6,630 bases of DNA from Helicobacteraceae bacterium (GCA_031282285.1 JAITEA010000187.1:1-6630), one strand, 5' to 3'. Positions 1 through 6,092 are shown, counted from the stretch's first letter. Numbers and translations: made by a program. Notes: generated by a model not told the origin, from the sequence alone.

Positions 1-581
1 TCGTCTATCAAATTACCGATTACGATAGCGCCTTGTCCCGTAGTATTGTTTTCAAACACAATACCTTTGCTTGACCAGCTCGAAGGAATCGTAAATGCAG
101 AGGATAGATTGATCGTACCAATATTAAAGATCAAATCAATCTGCGTTAGCGTTCCGTCGTTACCTATATCGGTTAGGGCTCTTGCCAGATCGGTTTCATT
201 GTTGATTACGATCGCTCGCCTTACCCTTACTTGGTAATCTTTGGTTGAACTATCTTGAGCCGTAACCGTGTAGGTTATAGGCTCTCCAAAGGTTGTTACC
301 GCCGTTTTAGGCGTATAGTCGGCTTGAGGAGAAACGACTACGCTTGGCGTTAGATTGGTTGAGTAGTAATCAATGGTGCCATTGATCTCTGTTCCGACAA
401 TAGCGAAAGGTTTAATGGCGCCGTTAGAGAAGCTAAAGCTGGTTATATCTTTAGCGGAGCTAAGAATGGGATTGCCGCCATTGTTGCCGCCAGACGAACC
501 GCCTCCCCCTCCGCCGCAACCGATCAAGAAAAACGAAACAAGCAGGATCGCGAAGCGTTTTATTAGTTTAGAGCTGAAAAC
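1..581 (-). CDS. Surface lipoprotein, N-terminal part, no start codon in frame; runs off the left edge
   Basis: Reading leftward from 581, the frame gives a basic stretch (KLIKRF), a hydrophobic core (AILLVSFFL) and a lipobox LIGC whose cysteine codon is at 518-516. This is a classic type II signal peptide, so the mature protein should be lipid-anchored in the envelope. Six glycines and a Gly/Asn/Ser linker follow. About 449-224 encodes a beta-rich module (starts DITSFSF, ends YTVTAQDSSTKDYQVRV) resembling the DUF5018-like domains of secreted bacterial proteins. From about 212 the pattern (NNETDLARAL, then IGTINLSSAFTIP, then GIVFENNTTGQG) suggests the first coils of a right-handed beta-helix, as in adhesins or polysaccharide-active proteins. 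The frame stays open up to a stop at 611-609, but between there and the signal peptide there is no ATG, GTG or TTG, only proline codons from a run of 15 C. As assembled it cannot start normally. Either it is phase-variable and fused to the upstream ORF, or its start was lost or misassembled. The lipoprotein call is firm; its substrate or function is unknown. Confidence 0.72.
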
Positions 582-778
582 GGGGGGGGGGGGGGGTTGT
601 TTTCCGTCTTAAGGGAAGCTGAAGCTTTTGCGTTATTTTGCGACGCTTGGGTTGTGATAGCGTTTTGCGACGCTTTTGTGGTAGCGTTTGAAGCAAACGC
701 AAGGTCTTGACGCGCTGGCGCGTCGGATTGAAACGCTTGGTTTGACAAAGCGTTTGAACCAAGTTGAAGTAACGACAT
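563..778 (-). CDS. Small Ala/Ser/Asn/Gln-rich ORF reading into the C-run
   Basis: I do not recognise this protein. The start MSLLQLGSNALSNQ at 778 is chosen because AAAGGGAG (795-788) lies 9 bases upstream and a TAGAAT box lies further up. An ATG at 817 in the same frame overlaps that box and has no such site. The product (71 residues as assembled) is polar and low in complexity, with an imperfect 8-9 residue repeat (NATTKASQ, NAITTQASQ), no signal peptide and no membrane segment. It ends in five prolines from the C-run plus FSALN. If the run were 16 C, the ORF would continue in frame into the lipoprotein signal peptide, placing the lipobox cysteine at about residue 88. That is too far inside for ordinary signal peptidase II processing. 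It could be a real small gene, a leader that switches the lipoprotein on, or an accidental ORF through a repeat region. Confidence 0.4.
   Translation of the reverse strand: MSLLQLGSNALSNQAFQSDAPARQDLAFASNATTKASQNAITTQASQNNAKASASLKTENNPPPPPFSALN
582..596. repeat. Homopolymer of 15 G (C on the minus strand)
   Basis: Fifteen consecutive G on the given strand lie exactly between the small minus-strand ORF and the signal peptide of the lipoprotein. Runs of this kind are the standard slipped-strand phase-variation switch in Campylobacter and Helicobacter surface genes. With 15 bases the upstream ORF ends at 563, just past the run. With 16 or 13 bases it would read straight into the lipoprotein frame. 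The run is also hard to sequence and assemble, so the true length is uncertain. Confidence 0.85.
636..686. repeat. Two imperfect tandem repeats (27 and 24 bases)
   Basis: Units at 636-662 and 663-686 both begin TTTTGCGACGCTT and end TAGCG, differing by a 3-base indel and a few substitutions. Both unit lengths are multiples of three and encode NAITTQASQ and NATTKASQ on the minus strand. The length difference therefore keeps the frame of the small ORF, which mildly supports it being translated. Confidence 0.6.
684..755. repeat. Cluster of short inverted repeats
   Basis: Three perfect inverted repeats lie side by side: GCGTTTG/CAAACGC (684-690 and 694-700, spacer 3), GACGCGC/GCGCGTC (709-715 and 718-724, spacer 2) and AAACGCTT/AAGCGTTT (731-738 and 748-755, spacer 9). 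A further CTTGGTT/AACCAAG pair (736-742 and 757-763) overlaps the last. The minus-strand transcript of the small ORF would fold into consecutive hairpins near its 5' end. No U-run follows, so these do not look like terminators. Confidence 0.55.
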
Positions 779-787
779 TTGCCGATT

Positions 788-821
788 CTCCCTTTGTCTG
801 AAGTAAATTGCGGCCATTCTA
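788..821 (-). promoter_or_regulatory. Possible -10 box and ribosome binding site for the small minus-strand ORF
   Basis: On the minus strand TAGAAT (821-816) matches five of six bases of the -10 consensus, and AAAGGGAG (795-788) is a good Shine-Dalgarno sequence 9 bases before the ATG at 778. No TTGACA-like -35 box sits at the usual distance, but A/T-rich stretches precede the box, and Campylobacterota promoters often lack a recognisable -35. This is inferred from pattern only. Confidence 0.4.
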
Positions 822-951
822 GCCTTTTTTCGATTAAATTACCGCCCAAAAAGTAAACCTTTTTGATCGAATCGCTTGAAAACATCGCTCTTGCGCTGAT
901 CGCTGGGCTTTTAGCGGCTTTAGGGTTTAATGGGATTGAGGCTTGTCTCAA

Positions 952-987
952 CCCCCCCCCCCCTAGCCCCCCTTGTCAGGGGGGGGG
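952..987. repeat. Palindromic G/C-run element, copy 1
   Basis: The order is C12 (952-963), TAG, C6 (967-972), TTGTCA, G9 (979-987). The core C6-TTGTCA-G6 forms a 7-bp stem (six C:G pairs plus T:A) with a TGTC loop, and the same 18-base core recurs at 1041-1058. It lies in the non-coding gap downstream of purM. It looks like a member of a dispersed REP-like or small hairpin family, but dispersal cannot be seen from one window. Confidence 0.7.
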
Positions 988-1024
988 AATGAGGAAGCAG
1001 AACGACGCTCGCATAAGAAGCGAG

Positions 1025-1079
1025 AAAACCCCCCTTTAGTCCCCCCTTGTCAGGGGGGAAGTGGGTGGAAGGGGGGGGG
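1025..1079 (-). terminator. Probable intrinsic terminator of purM
   Basis: Thirteen bases past the purM stop, the minus-strand transcript runs C9, spacer, C6-TGACAA-G6, ACTAAA, G6, then TTTT (1028-1025). A very stable GC stem followed by a short U-run is the layout of a rho-independent terminator. The U-run is only four long. A weaker CTCGC/GCGAG hairpin (1008-1012 and 1020-1024) follows immediately. Confidence 0.5.
1029..1079. repeat. Palindromic G/C-run element, copy 2, with G-run cluster
   Basis: The order is C6 (1029-1034), TTTAGT, C6 (1041-1046), TTGTCA, G6 (1053-1058), a 12-base spacer containing GGG and GG, then G9 (1071-1079). The inner hairpin is identical to copy 1, and the outer C6 can pair with the distal G9 to give a nested stem. 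The plus strand carries three runs of at least three G (the outer two being 6 and 9) plus a GG within 27 bases, so G-quadruplex formation is possible. Confidence 0.7.
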
Positions 1080-1091
1080 CGGAGCGAAAGG

Positions 1092-2081
1092 TTAGGAGAC
1101 GAAATTGACTAAGCGATCGCCGCTAACCAAATGTCCTATCGGATAACCGCCGACGGAGGCGGCAATCGCCTCCGCGTCGTTTTTATCGACGACCCAGATC
1201 ATACCTACGCCCATATTGAAGGTTCTGAACATCTCCGCCTCGGCTACATATTCGCCCATCAGCTTGAAAATCGCCTGCGACCGGATCGCATTTTTCTCGA
1301 TTACCGCTTGAACGCCTTCGCTTAGCGATCGCGGCAGATTCTCCGTTATGCCGCCGCCGGTGATATGCGCCAGCGCCTTTACCTTCGCCTTATGCGCGGC
1401 GAACCGTTTGACATATATCTCGGTGGGTTTCAGCAAAATATCGATCAGCCTCAAGCCGTCGAAAGGATCGTCGAACTTCATCTTAAGCTTGTCAAACAGC
1501 AATTTGCGCGCCAGCGAAAAGCCGTTGCTGTGCAAACCGGAGCTTGGCAGCGCGATCAGTATATCGCCCGCCTTGGTTTGCGGCGGATTTACGATCTCCT
1601 CCTCTTCGGCGATCCCGACGGCAAAGCCCGCCAGATCAAAATCTTTCGCGTTATACATATCGGGCATCTCGGCGCTCTCGCCGCCTATCAGCGCGCATTC
1701 GGCTTCGCGGCAGCCCGCCGCCACGCCCTCGATCACCGTTTTCGCCTCGCTCGGATTGAGTTTGCCCGTCGCGTAGTAGTCCAAGAAAAACAGCGGCTTG
1801 CCGCGATTGCATATCAGATCGTTGACGCACATCGCCACCAGATCGATCCCGACGCTGTGCAAAACGCCGCTGTCGATCGCCAGCCTCAGCTTGGTCCCCA
1901 CGCCGTCCGTCGCGCCGAGCAACACGGGCTTTTTGTAGCCCGCCGGCAGCCTGAACGCGCCCGAAAACGAACCGATCGAGCCCAAAACGCCCTCGATACA
2001 AGTTGATTTCACCGCCGGTTTGATCGCCTCCACAAGAGCGTTCCCCGCGTCGATATCCACGCCCGCTTGTTTGTAATCCAT
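1092..2081 (-). CDS. purM: Phosphoribosylformylglycinamidine cyclo-ligase (AIR synthetase)
   Basis: PurM catalyses the ATP-dependent closure of formylglycinamidine ribonucleotide to aminoimidazole ribonucleotide, step five of purine synthesis, in the cytoplasm. The 329 residues match the usual family length and show the family's signatures in order: DYKQAGVDIDAGN (2-14), ATDGVGTKL (57-65), VNDL (86-89), LDYYATGKL (100-108), GGESAEMPDMY (133-143), then LHSNGFSLAR, HITGGGITENLPR and FNMGVGM near the C-terminus. The N-terminal half is the dimer-forming, ATP-binding AIRS domain and the second half the AIRS C-terminal domain. The start at 2081 is supported by AAAGG (2095-2091) 9 bases upstream and by the conserved DYKQAGVD opening. 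The gene is divergent from the tgt block and ends just before a strong hairpin. No key motif is missing, so it should be active. Confidence 0.97.
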   Translation of the reverse strand: MDYKQAGVDIDAGNALVEAIKPAVKSTCIEGVLGSIGSFSGAFRLPAGYKKPVLLGATDGVGTKLRLAIDSGVLHSVGIDLVAMCVNDLICNRGKPLFFLDYYATGKLNPSEAKTVIEGVAAGCREAECALIGGESAEMPDMYNAKDFDLAGFAVGIAEEEEIVNPPQTKAGDILIALPSSGLHSNGFSLARKLLFDKLKMKFDDPFDGLRLIDILLKPTEIYVKRFAAHKAKVKALAHITGGGITENLPRSLSEGVQAVIEKNAIRSQAIFKLMGEYVAEAEMFRTFNMGVGMIWVVDKNDAEAIAASVGGYPIGHLVSGDRLVNFVS

Positions 2082-2164
2082 CTGTTTGCGCCTTTAATTG
2101 AACGGGCGATTTTAACCTTGCGCCAATAAAACCGCTTCAACCGCTTGGCGCTAAGATCGTTATT
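2082..2164. promoter_or_regulatory. Divergent promoter region between purM and the tgt operon
   Basis: These 83 bases must contain the start signals for both directions. They include the purM ribosome site (AAAGG, 2095-2091 on the minus strand). They also include an inverted repeat GCGCCAA (2120-2126) and TTGGCGC (2145-2151), whose 18-base spacer carries the direct repeat AACCGCTT (2130-2137 and 2139-2146). The A/T-rich tract 2109-2115 gives TAAAAT on the minus strand, a possible -10 for purM. The repeat could be an operator or an RNA hairpin. No known regulator site was recognised. Confidence 0.4.
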
Positions 2165-2770
2165 ATGACTATGAAAACTATCGTTGCCGAGACGGCGGCG
2201 CACATACCGCTATGCGTGATCGACGACCCGAAATCGGTTCTGGTTCTGGGCGTTTCGATCGACAAAACTTTAATTGACGAGATATCCAAACATCGCGCCA
2301 AGATCGCGATCTGTTCGCTGCGCGAGGCGGATTTTGACGCGCCCGAGGGCGTTATCTGGAAAAGCGGCTCGATAGCGATCAACGCCGAGTCGCTGGAGGG
2401 CAAATTTGACGCGATTATCGATCTGAGAACTCAAAAGCCAAACGCCGACGAAGCCAGATCGCTTCTTGACAAACTGACGGAGGGCGGCGTCTTGCTCAAA
2501 GCCTTCGGCGCGCTGGAAAGGGAGCAGATGAAAGCCTATCAATCCTGCCGTTTCGTACTGCCCTGCGCGTTCAGCGCGTTCGCCCCGCTTGACGGAACGA
2601 TCAACGGCTATATTTTCGCCTCGCGAAAATCGCACCCGACGGCAAACCTGAAAATCCAGCGCTCCGACGCGCTTGACAATCTGAGCTACTATTCGACCGA
2701 TACGCACAACGCCGCCTTCGCGCTACCGCCTTTTGTGCTCGCGCAATTTGACGATCTGATAAAAAGCTGA
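2165..2770 (+). CDS. SpeE-like (spermidine synthase family) Rossmann protein lacking the N-terminal domain
   Basis: The 201 residues resemble the Rossmann half of the divergent Campylobacterota spermidine synthase: a first strand SVLVLGV (24-30), FDAIIDL (81-87), GGVLLKAFG (107-115), then [11 protein letters not shown] (148-158) and [14 protein letters not shown] (175-188). As I recall, the last two blocks are close to the C-terminal end of the Helicobacter pylori SpeE. Spermidine synthase moves an aminopropyl group from decarboxylated S-adenosylmethionine to putrescine. Here the small N-terminal beta domain, roughly 60-70 residues in the normal protein, is absent: the ORF opens right before the first Rossmann strand. 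The nucleotide-binding GGGDG motif is also not present. Activity is therefore doubtful, and it may be a partner or a repurposed fold. ATG at 2165 or 2171 could be the start; neither has a strong ribosome site. Its stop overlaps the tgt start by one base (TGATG). Confidence 0.65.
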   Translation: MTMKTIVAETAAHIPLCVIDDPKSVLVLGVSIDKTLIDEISKHRAKIAICSLREADFDAPEGVIWKSGSIAINAESLEGKFDAIIDLRTQKPNADEARSLLDKLTEGGVLLKAFGALEREQMKAYQSCRFVLPCAFSAFAPLDGTINGYIFASRKSHPTANLKIQRSDALDNLSYYSTDTHNAAFALPPFVLAQFDDLIKS

Positions 2771-3903
2771 TGCGTTTCAAGATTGACGCTATATGCGGCG
2801 GCGCGCGCGCGGCTACGATCGAATGCGAGCGCGGCGAGATTCAAACGCCCGTTTTTATGCCCGTCGGCACGGCTGGCGCGGTCAAATCGCTGGACGCGAT
2901 CGACTTAAACGAGATTCTGCGAGCGCAAATTATCCTCGCCAATACCTACCACCTCTATGTCCGGCGCGGTATGGAGGCGACGGAGCGTTTTGGCGGCTTG
3001 CGCGGCTGGACGAAGTTCAACGGCTTGTTTCTGACCGACAGCGGCGGTTTCCAAGCCTTCAGCCTGAAAAGCGCCAAGGTGAGCGACGAAGGGGTGAGGT
3101 TTCAAAGCCACATCGACGGCTCCGCGCACTTTTTCACGCCGCAAACGGTTATCCAGACGCAGATCAAACTTGGCAGCGACATTATGATGGTCTTGGACGA
3201 TCTGCCCGCGCTGCCGGCAAAGCCCAAACGCCTGAAGGAGTCGATCGAGCGCACCAGCTCGTGGGCGCGTCAATCGCTTGAGAGCTTCGTTCAAGCGCGA
3301 GAGCGCGGCGAGGCGCCAAACGGGCATATTTTCGCGATCGTTCAAGGCGGCGTGAATAAGAGCTTCCGCGCCCAGAGCGCGGCGGAGCTAAGCGCGATCG
3401 AATACAACGGCGTTAGTTTCGACGGCTTCGCGATCGGCGGGCTTAGCGTCGGGGAGAGCGCCGAAGAGATGTATCAGACTATCGAGTTTGTCGCGCCGCT
3501 ATTGAGCGCCGACAAGCCGCGCTATCTGATGGGCGTGGGAACGCCGGAGAATCTTATAGAGGGGATCGATCGCGGCGTGGATATGTTTGACTGCGTTATG
3601 CCCACGCGCAACGCCCGAAACGGGACGCTTTTCACGAGTTTTGGCAAGATCAATATCAAGCAGTCTCGCTACGCGCTCGAGAGCGCGCCGATCGATCCCG
3701 CGTGCGATTGCTATACCTGCCGCAATTTCTCGCTTGGTTATATCAACCACCTTTTCCGCGCCGGCGAGCTGACCTACTACCGCTTGGCTACGCTGCACAA
3801 TCTGCACTACTACGCATCGCTTATGCGCCAAGCGCGGCTGGCGATACTTGGCGGCGGGTGGGAACGCTTCAAAAATGATTTTTATGCTAAAAGAGCGCGA
3901 TGA
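2770..3903 (+). CDS. tgt: Queuine tRNA-ribosyltransferase (tRNA-guanine transglycosylase)
   Basis: Bacterial Tgt exchanges guanine-34 for preQ1 in the anticodon of tRNAs with GUN anticodons (Asp, Asn, His, Tyr), the committing step of queuosine formation, in the cytoplasm. The 377 residues are normal length for this TIM-barrel enzyme. Visible signatures are [13 protein letters not shown] (30-42), ANTYHL (57-62), [12 protein letters not shown] (88-99, catalytic Asp90), IVQGGV (190-195), GLSVGES (224-230), MGVGTPENL (254-262) and [13 protein letters not shown] (273-285, nucleophile Asp274). The zinc site is complete: C312, C314, C317 and H343. Relative to E. coli numbering, the nucleophile and zinc ligands are each shifted by ten, which supports the alignment. 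The start overlaps the previous stop by one base, and the end overlaps the next gene by four (ATGA), so translation is probably coupled. The enzyme appears intact. Confidence 0.97.
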   Translation: MRFKIDAICGGARAATIECERGEIQTPVFMPVGTAGAVKSLDAIDLNEILRAQIILANTYHLYVRRGMEATERFGGLRGWTKFNGLFLTDSGGFQAFSLKSAKVSDEGVRFQSHIDGSAHFFTPQTVIQTQIKLGSDIMMVLDDLPALPAKPKRLKESIERTSSWARQSLESFVQARERGEAPNGHIFAIVQGGVNKSFRAQSAAELSAIEYNGVSFDGFAIGGLSVGESAEEMYQTIEFVAPLLSADKPRYLMGVGTPENLIEGIDRGVDMFDCVMPTRNARNGTLFTSFGKINIKQSRYALESAPIDPACDCYTCRNFSLGYINHLFRAGELTYYRLATLHNLHYYASLMRQARLAILGGGWERFKNDFYAKRAR

Positions 3904-4544
3904 TTTTCGGACGAATCGACTATCTTAACCTGTTGCCGTTCTGTCTTTTTCTGAAGCGATACTACCCGCGCCTCTTGCAAATGAGCAACTTCAAAAAAGG
4001 ACCGCCCAGCGCGATCAACCGAATGTATAAGCGGCGCGTTATCGACGCGGGCTTTATCTCCAGCATTCGCAGCCGCGGGCAGAAGGGCGCGAATATGGGC
4101 ATACTGGCGCGCAAAGCCGTTACCAGCGTGCTTGTGCTGGAGGGCGAGTTTCAGCCCGACGCGGAGTCGGAAACCTCCAACGCGCTGGCAAAACTGCTGG
4201 GGCTGAAAGGGCGCGTGGCGATCGGCGATAAGGCGCTTAAACTGTACGCGGACGGCGCGAAAGCCGTCGATCTGGCGCTGGCGTGGCGCGAAAAATACCA
4301 AACGCAGTTTGTATTCTCAAAGCTCTGCTACACAAGCGGCGGCGGGCTGATAAAACGCCTTGAAAAGCGGTTTTTCCGCCGTATGACGCGGCGTATTCCG
4401 CAGTACATATTGCAAGATCGCGCCAAAAAGAGCGCGATCGCCGCGGAAGAGATCGGCGCTTACCTAAATAGGCTAGAATACCGGATCGATAAAAAAGCCG
4501 CCAAAGCGCTTAAAAAATTCCTGTTTCTGGTAAAGGGTCTATGA
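3900..4544 (+). CDS. mqnA: MqnA-family menaquinone synthesis enzyme (chorismate dehydratase, futalosine pathway)
   Basis: MqnA dehydrates chorismate to 3-[(1-carboxyvinyl)oxy]benzoate, the first step of the futalosine route to menaquinone used by Campylobacterota. The 214-residue protein opens with the hallmark [11 protein letters not shown] (4-14). It also shows the periplasmic-binding-protein-like blocks DAGFISSI (49-56), TSVLVLEG (75-82), [13 protein letters not shown] (90-102), [11 protein letters not shown] (106-116) and [17 protein letters not shown] (123-139). It is short for the family; many homologues have 230-280 residues, while the Campylobacterota form is compact. The PxxxF segment common after the Trp is replaced by TQFVF, a mild difference. 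The start is fixed by the IDYLNLLP opening and by the four-base ATGA overlap with tgt; it overlaps the next gene the same way. Cytoplasmic location is expected, since there is no signal peptide. Tgt and MqnA share no pathway, so the linkage probably reflects operon packing. Confidence 0.85.
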   Translation: MIFGRIDYLNLLPFCLFLKRYYPRLLQMSNFKKGPPSAINRMYKRRVIDAGFISSIRSRGQKGANMGILARKAVTSVLVLEGEFQPDAESETSNALAKLLGLKGRVAIGDKALKLYADGAKAVDLALAWREKYQTQFVFSKLCYTSGGGLIKRLEKRFFRRMTRRIPQYILQDRAKKSAIAAEEIGAYLNRLEYRIDKKAAKALKKFLFLVKGL

Positions 4545-5557
4545 ACATTCTGTTTGCGCTCTACGAGCGCGAGTACAACGACGCGGTATGGCACGCGCTG
4601 AATATCGCCTCGGCGTTGCAATCGGACGGGCACGATATACGAATCGCGCTGGAGACAAACTCGCCGATCGCGCGCGCCGTCAAAGAGGCGAAGCTGCCGA
4701 TCGAGCGAATATTGTCGGCTAAAAGCGGTCTGCTGGCGTATATGCACCAGCGAGCCACCTTCAAGGCGTTGCGAAGCCGCTTCAGGGTCAATCTGCTGGT
4801 CAGCTACGGGAAAACGCCTTCGGGCGCGGGACAGCTCAAAGAGGCGCATCGCATCAACGCCGTCTGCGGCGTGGGCGAAAAGATCGGCTGGATAAAGGGC
4901 GCGAAGCGCGTAATCGCGGCGAGCAAAGCGGTAAAAGCCGATCTGATCGAGCGCTACGGGCTGAGAAACGATCGCGTTTTCGTAGTTTATGGCGGGCTTG
5001 ATCCGCTTAGCGAGAGCGAACGCCAGAAACGGCGCGCCGAAGTCAGGGCTAAGTTTGAGTTGAGCGAAGAGAACGTGCTGATCGGCATTCTCGGCGATCT
5101 AGACGAATACAGCGGGCATAAACTGCTCGTGGAGGCGCTCGTCAGCCGCTACCACAAAAATCTGAAACTGATCGCCTTCACCTACGACGATTCGCAGATA
5201 GAACCTTTCAGGCGGCTGTGCCGTCAGTACAACATATCCAGCGTCGCTCTTGCCGAGACGATCAAGGGCGACAATCCGCGTCTGCTTTGCGCTTTGGACG
5301 TGGGCGTGATAGCCTCGCTGAAGCCGAACGGAACGGCGCGCAGAGCGATCGCGCTGATCGCCGCGGGCGTAAGCGTGGTGGCGACGGCGCTAAGCGCCGA
5401 CGGCGAGCTTGCCAACGGCAAAAACCGCTACGACGAACCCTATCCGGCGGTTTTGCTCGACGCGATTATCGCGCACGAGGAGAACGACGCGCTTTTTGAT
5501 CGCGCTTCGCTTCGCGCCGCGTGGGGCGCGGCGATCAAGAATATGGGCGCGAAATAG
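4541..5557 (+). CDS. GT-B fold glycosyltransferase-like protein (GT4 type), EX7E acids absent
   Basis: The 338 residues have the two-lobed layout of a GT-B glycosyltransferase. An N-terminal lobe begins [19 protein letters not shown], in the style of lipopolysaccharide sugar transferases. An inter-lobe segment RVIAASKAVKADLIERYG (123-140) is followed by VFVVYGGLDP (146-155), the usual 'V.YGGVD' turn. The C-terminal lobe starts ILIG-like ILGDLDEYSGHKLLVEAL (183-200). The donor-site segment is VIASLKPNGTARR (256-268), followed by AIALIAAGVSVVAT (269-282). In GT4 enzymes this segment carries two glutamates eight residues apart; here those positions appear to be Asn263 and Ala271. The protein may be a sugar transferase with a changed donor site or a non-catalytic relative. 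There is no signal peptide, so it likely acts on the cytoplasmic face of the membrane, plausibly in lipopolysaccharide core or glycan assembly. It is translationally coupled to mqnA by an ATGA overlap, with AAAGGG close upstream. Confidence 0.7.
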   Translation: MNILFALYEREYNDAVWHALNIASALQSDGHDIRIALETNSPIARAVKEAKLPIERILSAKSGLLAYMHQRATFKALRSRFRVNLLVSYGKTPSGAGQLKEAHRINAVCGVGEKIGWIKGAKRVIAASKAVKADLIERYGLRNDRVFVVYGGLDPLSESERQKRRAEVRAKFELSEENVLIGILGDLDEYSGHKLLVEALVSRYHKNLKLIAFTYDDSQIEPFRRLCRQYNISSVALAETIKGDNPRLLCALDVGVIASLKPNGTARRAIALIAAGVSVVATALSADGELANGKNRYDEPYPAVLLDAIIAHEENDALFDRASLRAAWGAAIKNMGAK

Positions 5558-5573
5558 GCGGCGGTTTTCGCCT
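5556..5573 (+). other. Weak hairpin after the glycosyltransferase gene
   Basis: AGGCG (5556-5560) and CGCCT (5569-5573) can form a 5-bp stem at the stop codon, followed by GTTTGCG. The stem is short and there is no real U-run, so it is at best a partial terminator. Transcription probably continues into the SPOR gene. Confidence 0.25.
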
Positions 5574-5593
5574 GTTTGCGATAAAATGACGCA

Positions 5594-5599
5594 AAGGAG
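5594..5599 (+). promoter_or_regulatory. Strong ribosome binding site for the SPOR gene
   Basis: AAGGAG ends five bases before the ATG at 5605 and fixes that start. A competing ATG at 5586 lies upstream of this site in another frame. TAAAAT at 5582-5587 resembles a -10 box, but it would leave only a very short leader. Confidence 0.7.
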
Positions 5600-5604
5600 A
5601 GCCG

Positions 5605-6090
5605 ATGTTGCGTTTGCTGTGCGCGCCGCTGTGTTTTACCTGTCTGTTGTTTGCCGACAATTTTATAGATTCAAAAGCGTGGGCTGCCGATAACGATACG
5701 CAAGTAATCGATCGCGGTTTGCCAAGCGAATCCGCCCTGCCGCTTACTATGCCAAAAACGCCTCTGCCCGCCGTCGAACCGATCGTCGAGGAGAAGGTCG
5801 CGGGCGGCGGAAATCAAAACCTCGAGCCTGTCTTTGAGATCGAGGACGCAGCGCCCGCGTCGCAAGCCTCGTTCTGGGTGCAGGTCGGAGCGTTTATCTC
5901 CGCGCAAGCCGCCGCCGATCTCGCGGCGCGGTTTGAGGAGGAGGGCTTTAACGCCCAGATATTTACCAAGGAGCTTAACCGCGTAGCCGTCGGTCCTTTC
6001 GCGTCGGTCAATCAAGCCGAAGCCTCCCTGCGCCGCATTCGGGCGATCAAAGCCGACGCCTTTATCGCGACAATCGATCGCCTGCGGTAG
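5605..6090 (+). CDS. Periplasmic SPOR-domain protein
   Basis: The 161-residue protein starts with a signal peptide: MLR, then the hydrophobic LLCAPLCFTCLLFA, with likely cleavage after LFA (about residue 17) or after AWA (about 27). Cysteines at 6, 10 and 13 do not sit in a convincing lipobox, so a soluble or loosely anchored periplasmic protein is more likely than a lipoprotein. Residues 28-87 are a proline- and acid-rich linker. Residues 89-159 are a SPOR domain: SFWVQVGAFISAQAAADLAA, EEGFNAQIF, then RVAVGPFASVNQAEASLRRI. SPOR domains bind glycan strands stripped of stem peptides, typically at the division septum or during wall remodelling. The domain is intact; no catalytic domain is attached, so the protein probably acts as a wall-binding adaptor or structural factor. 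The gene follows the glycosyltransferase after 47 bases and precedes a DUF1266 gene by two, suggesting one transcript of envelope functions. The domain call is strong; the specific role is not known. Confidence 0.88.
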   Translation: MLRLLCAPLCFTCLLFADNFIDSKAWAADNDTQVIDRGLPSESALPLTMPKTPLPAVEPIVEEKVAGGGNQNLEPVFEIEDAAPASQASFWVQVGAFISAQAAADLAARFEEEGFNAQIFTKELNRVAVGPFASVNQAEASLRRIRAIKADAFIATIDRLR

Positions 6091-6092
6091 CG

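Noticed and set aside
46..612. Plus-strand ORFs opposite the lipoprotein
   Set aside because: They are antisense to a frame with a clear signal peptide, lipobox and beta-domain pattern. Their proline-rich parts come from the glycine linker codons read backwards.
568..951. Minus-strand ORF of 127 codons between purM and the lipoprotein
   Set aside because: The product is basic and unstructured-looking and overlaps the small ORF in another frame. The better promoter and ribosome site belong to the frame starting at 778.
952..1079. CRISPR array or transposon end
   Set aside because: There are only two palindromic copies with no unique spacers of regular length, no cas genes, no transposase and no flanking target duplication.
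1365..2006. Long plus-strand ORF (213 codons) opposite purM
   Set aside because: It lies wholly antisense to a well-matched purM, and its arginine- and glutamine-rich product looks like a shadow of GC-rich codons. No ribosome site or domain is visible.
2270..2707. Minus-strand ORF (145 codons) opposite the SpeE-like gene
   Set aside because: The plus-strand frame has recognisable family blocks and overlaps tgt in operon fashion; the antisense product has none.
5586..5693. Alternative start ATG at 5586 ahead of the SPOR gene
   Set aside because: It is in a different frame from the SPOR protein, and the strong AAGGAG lies downstream of it.
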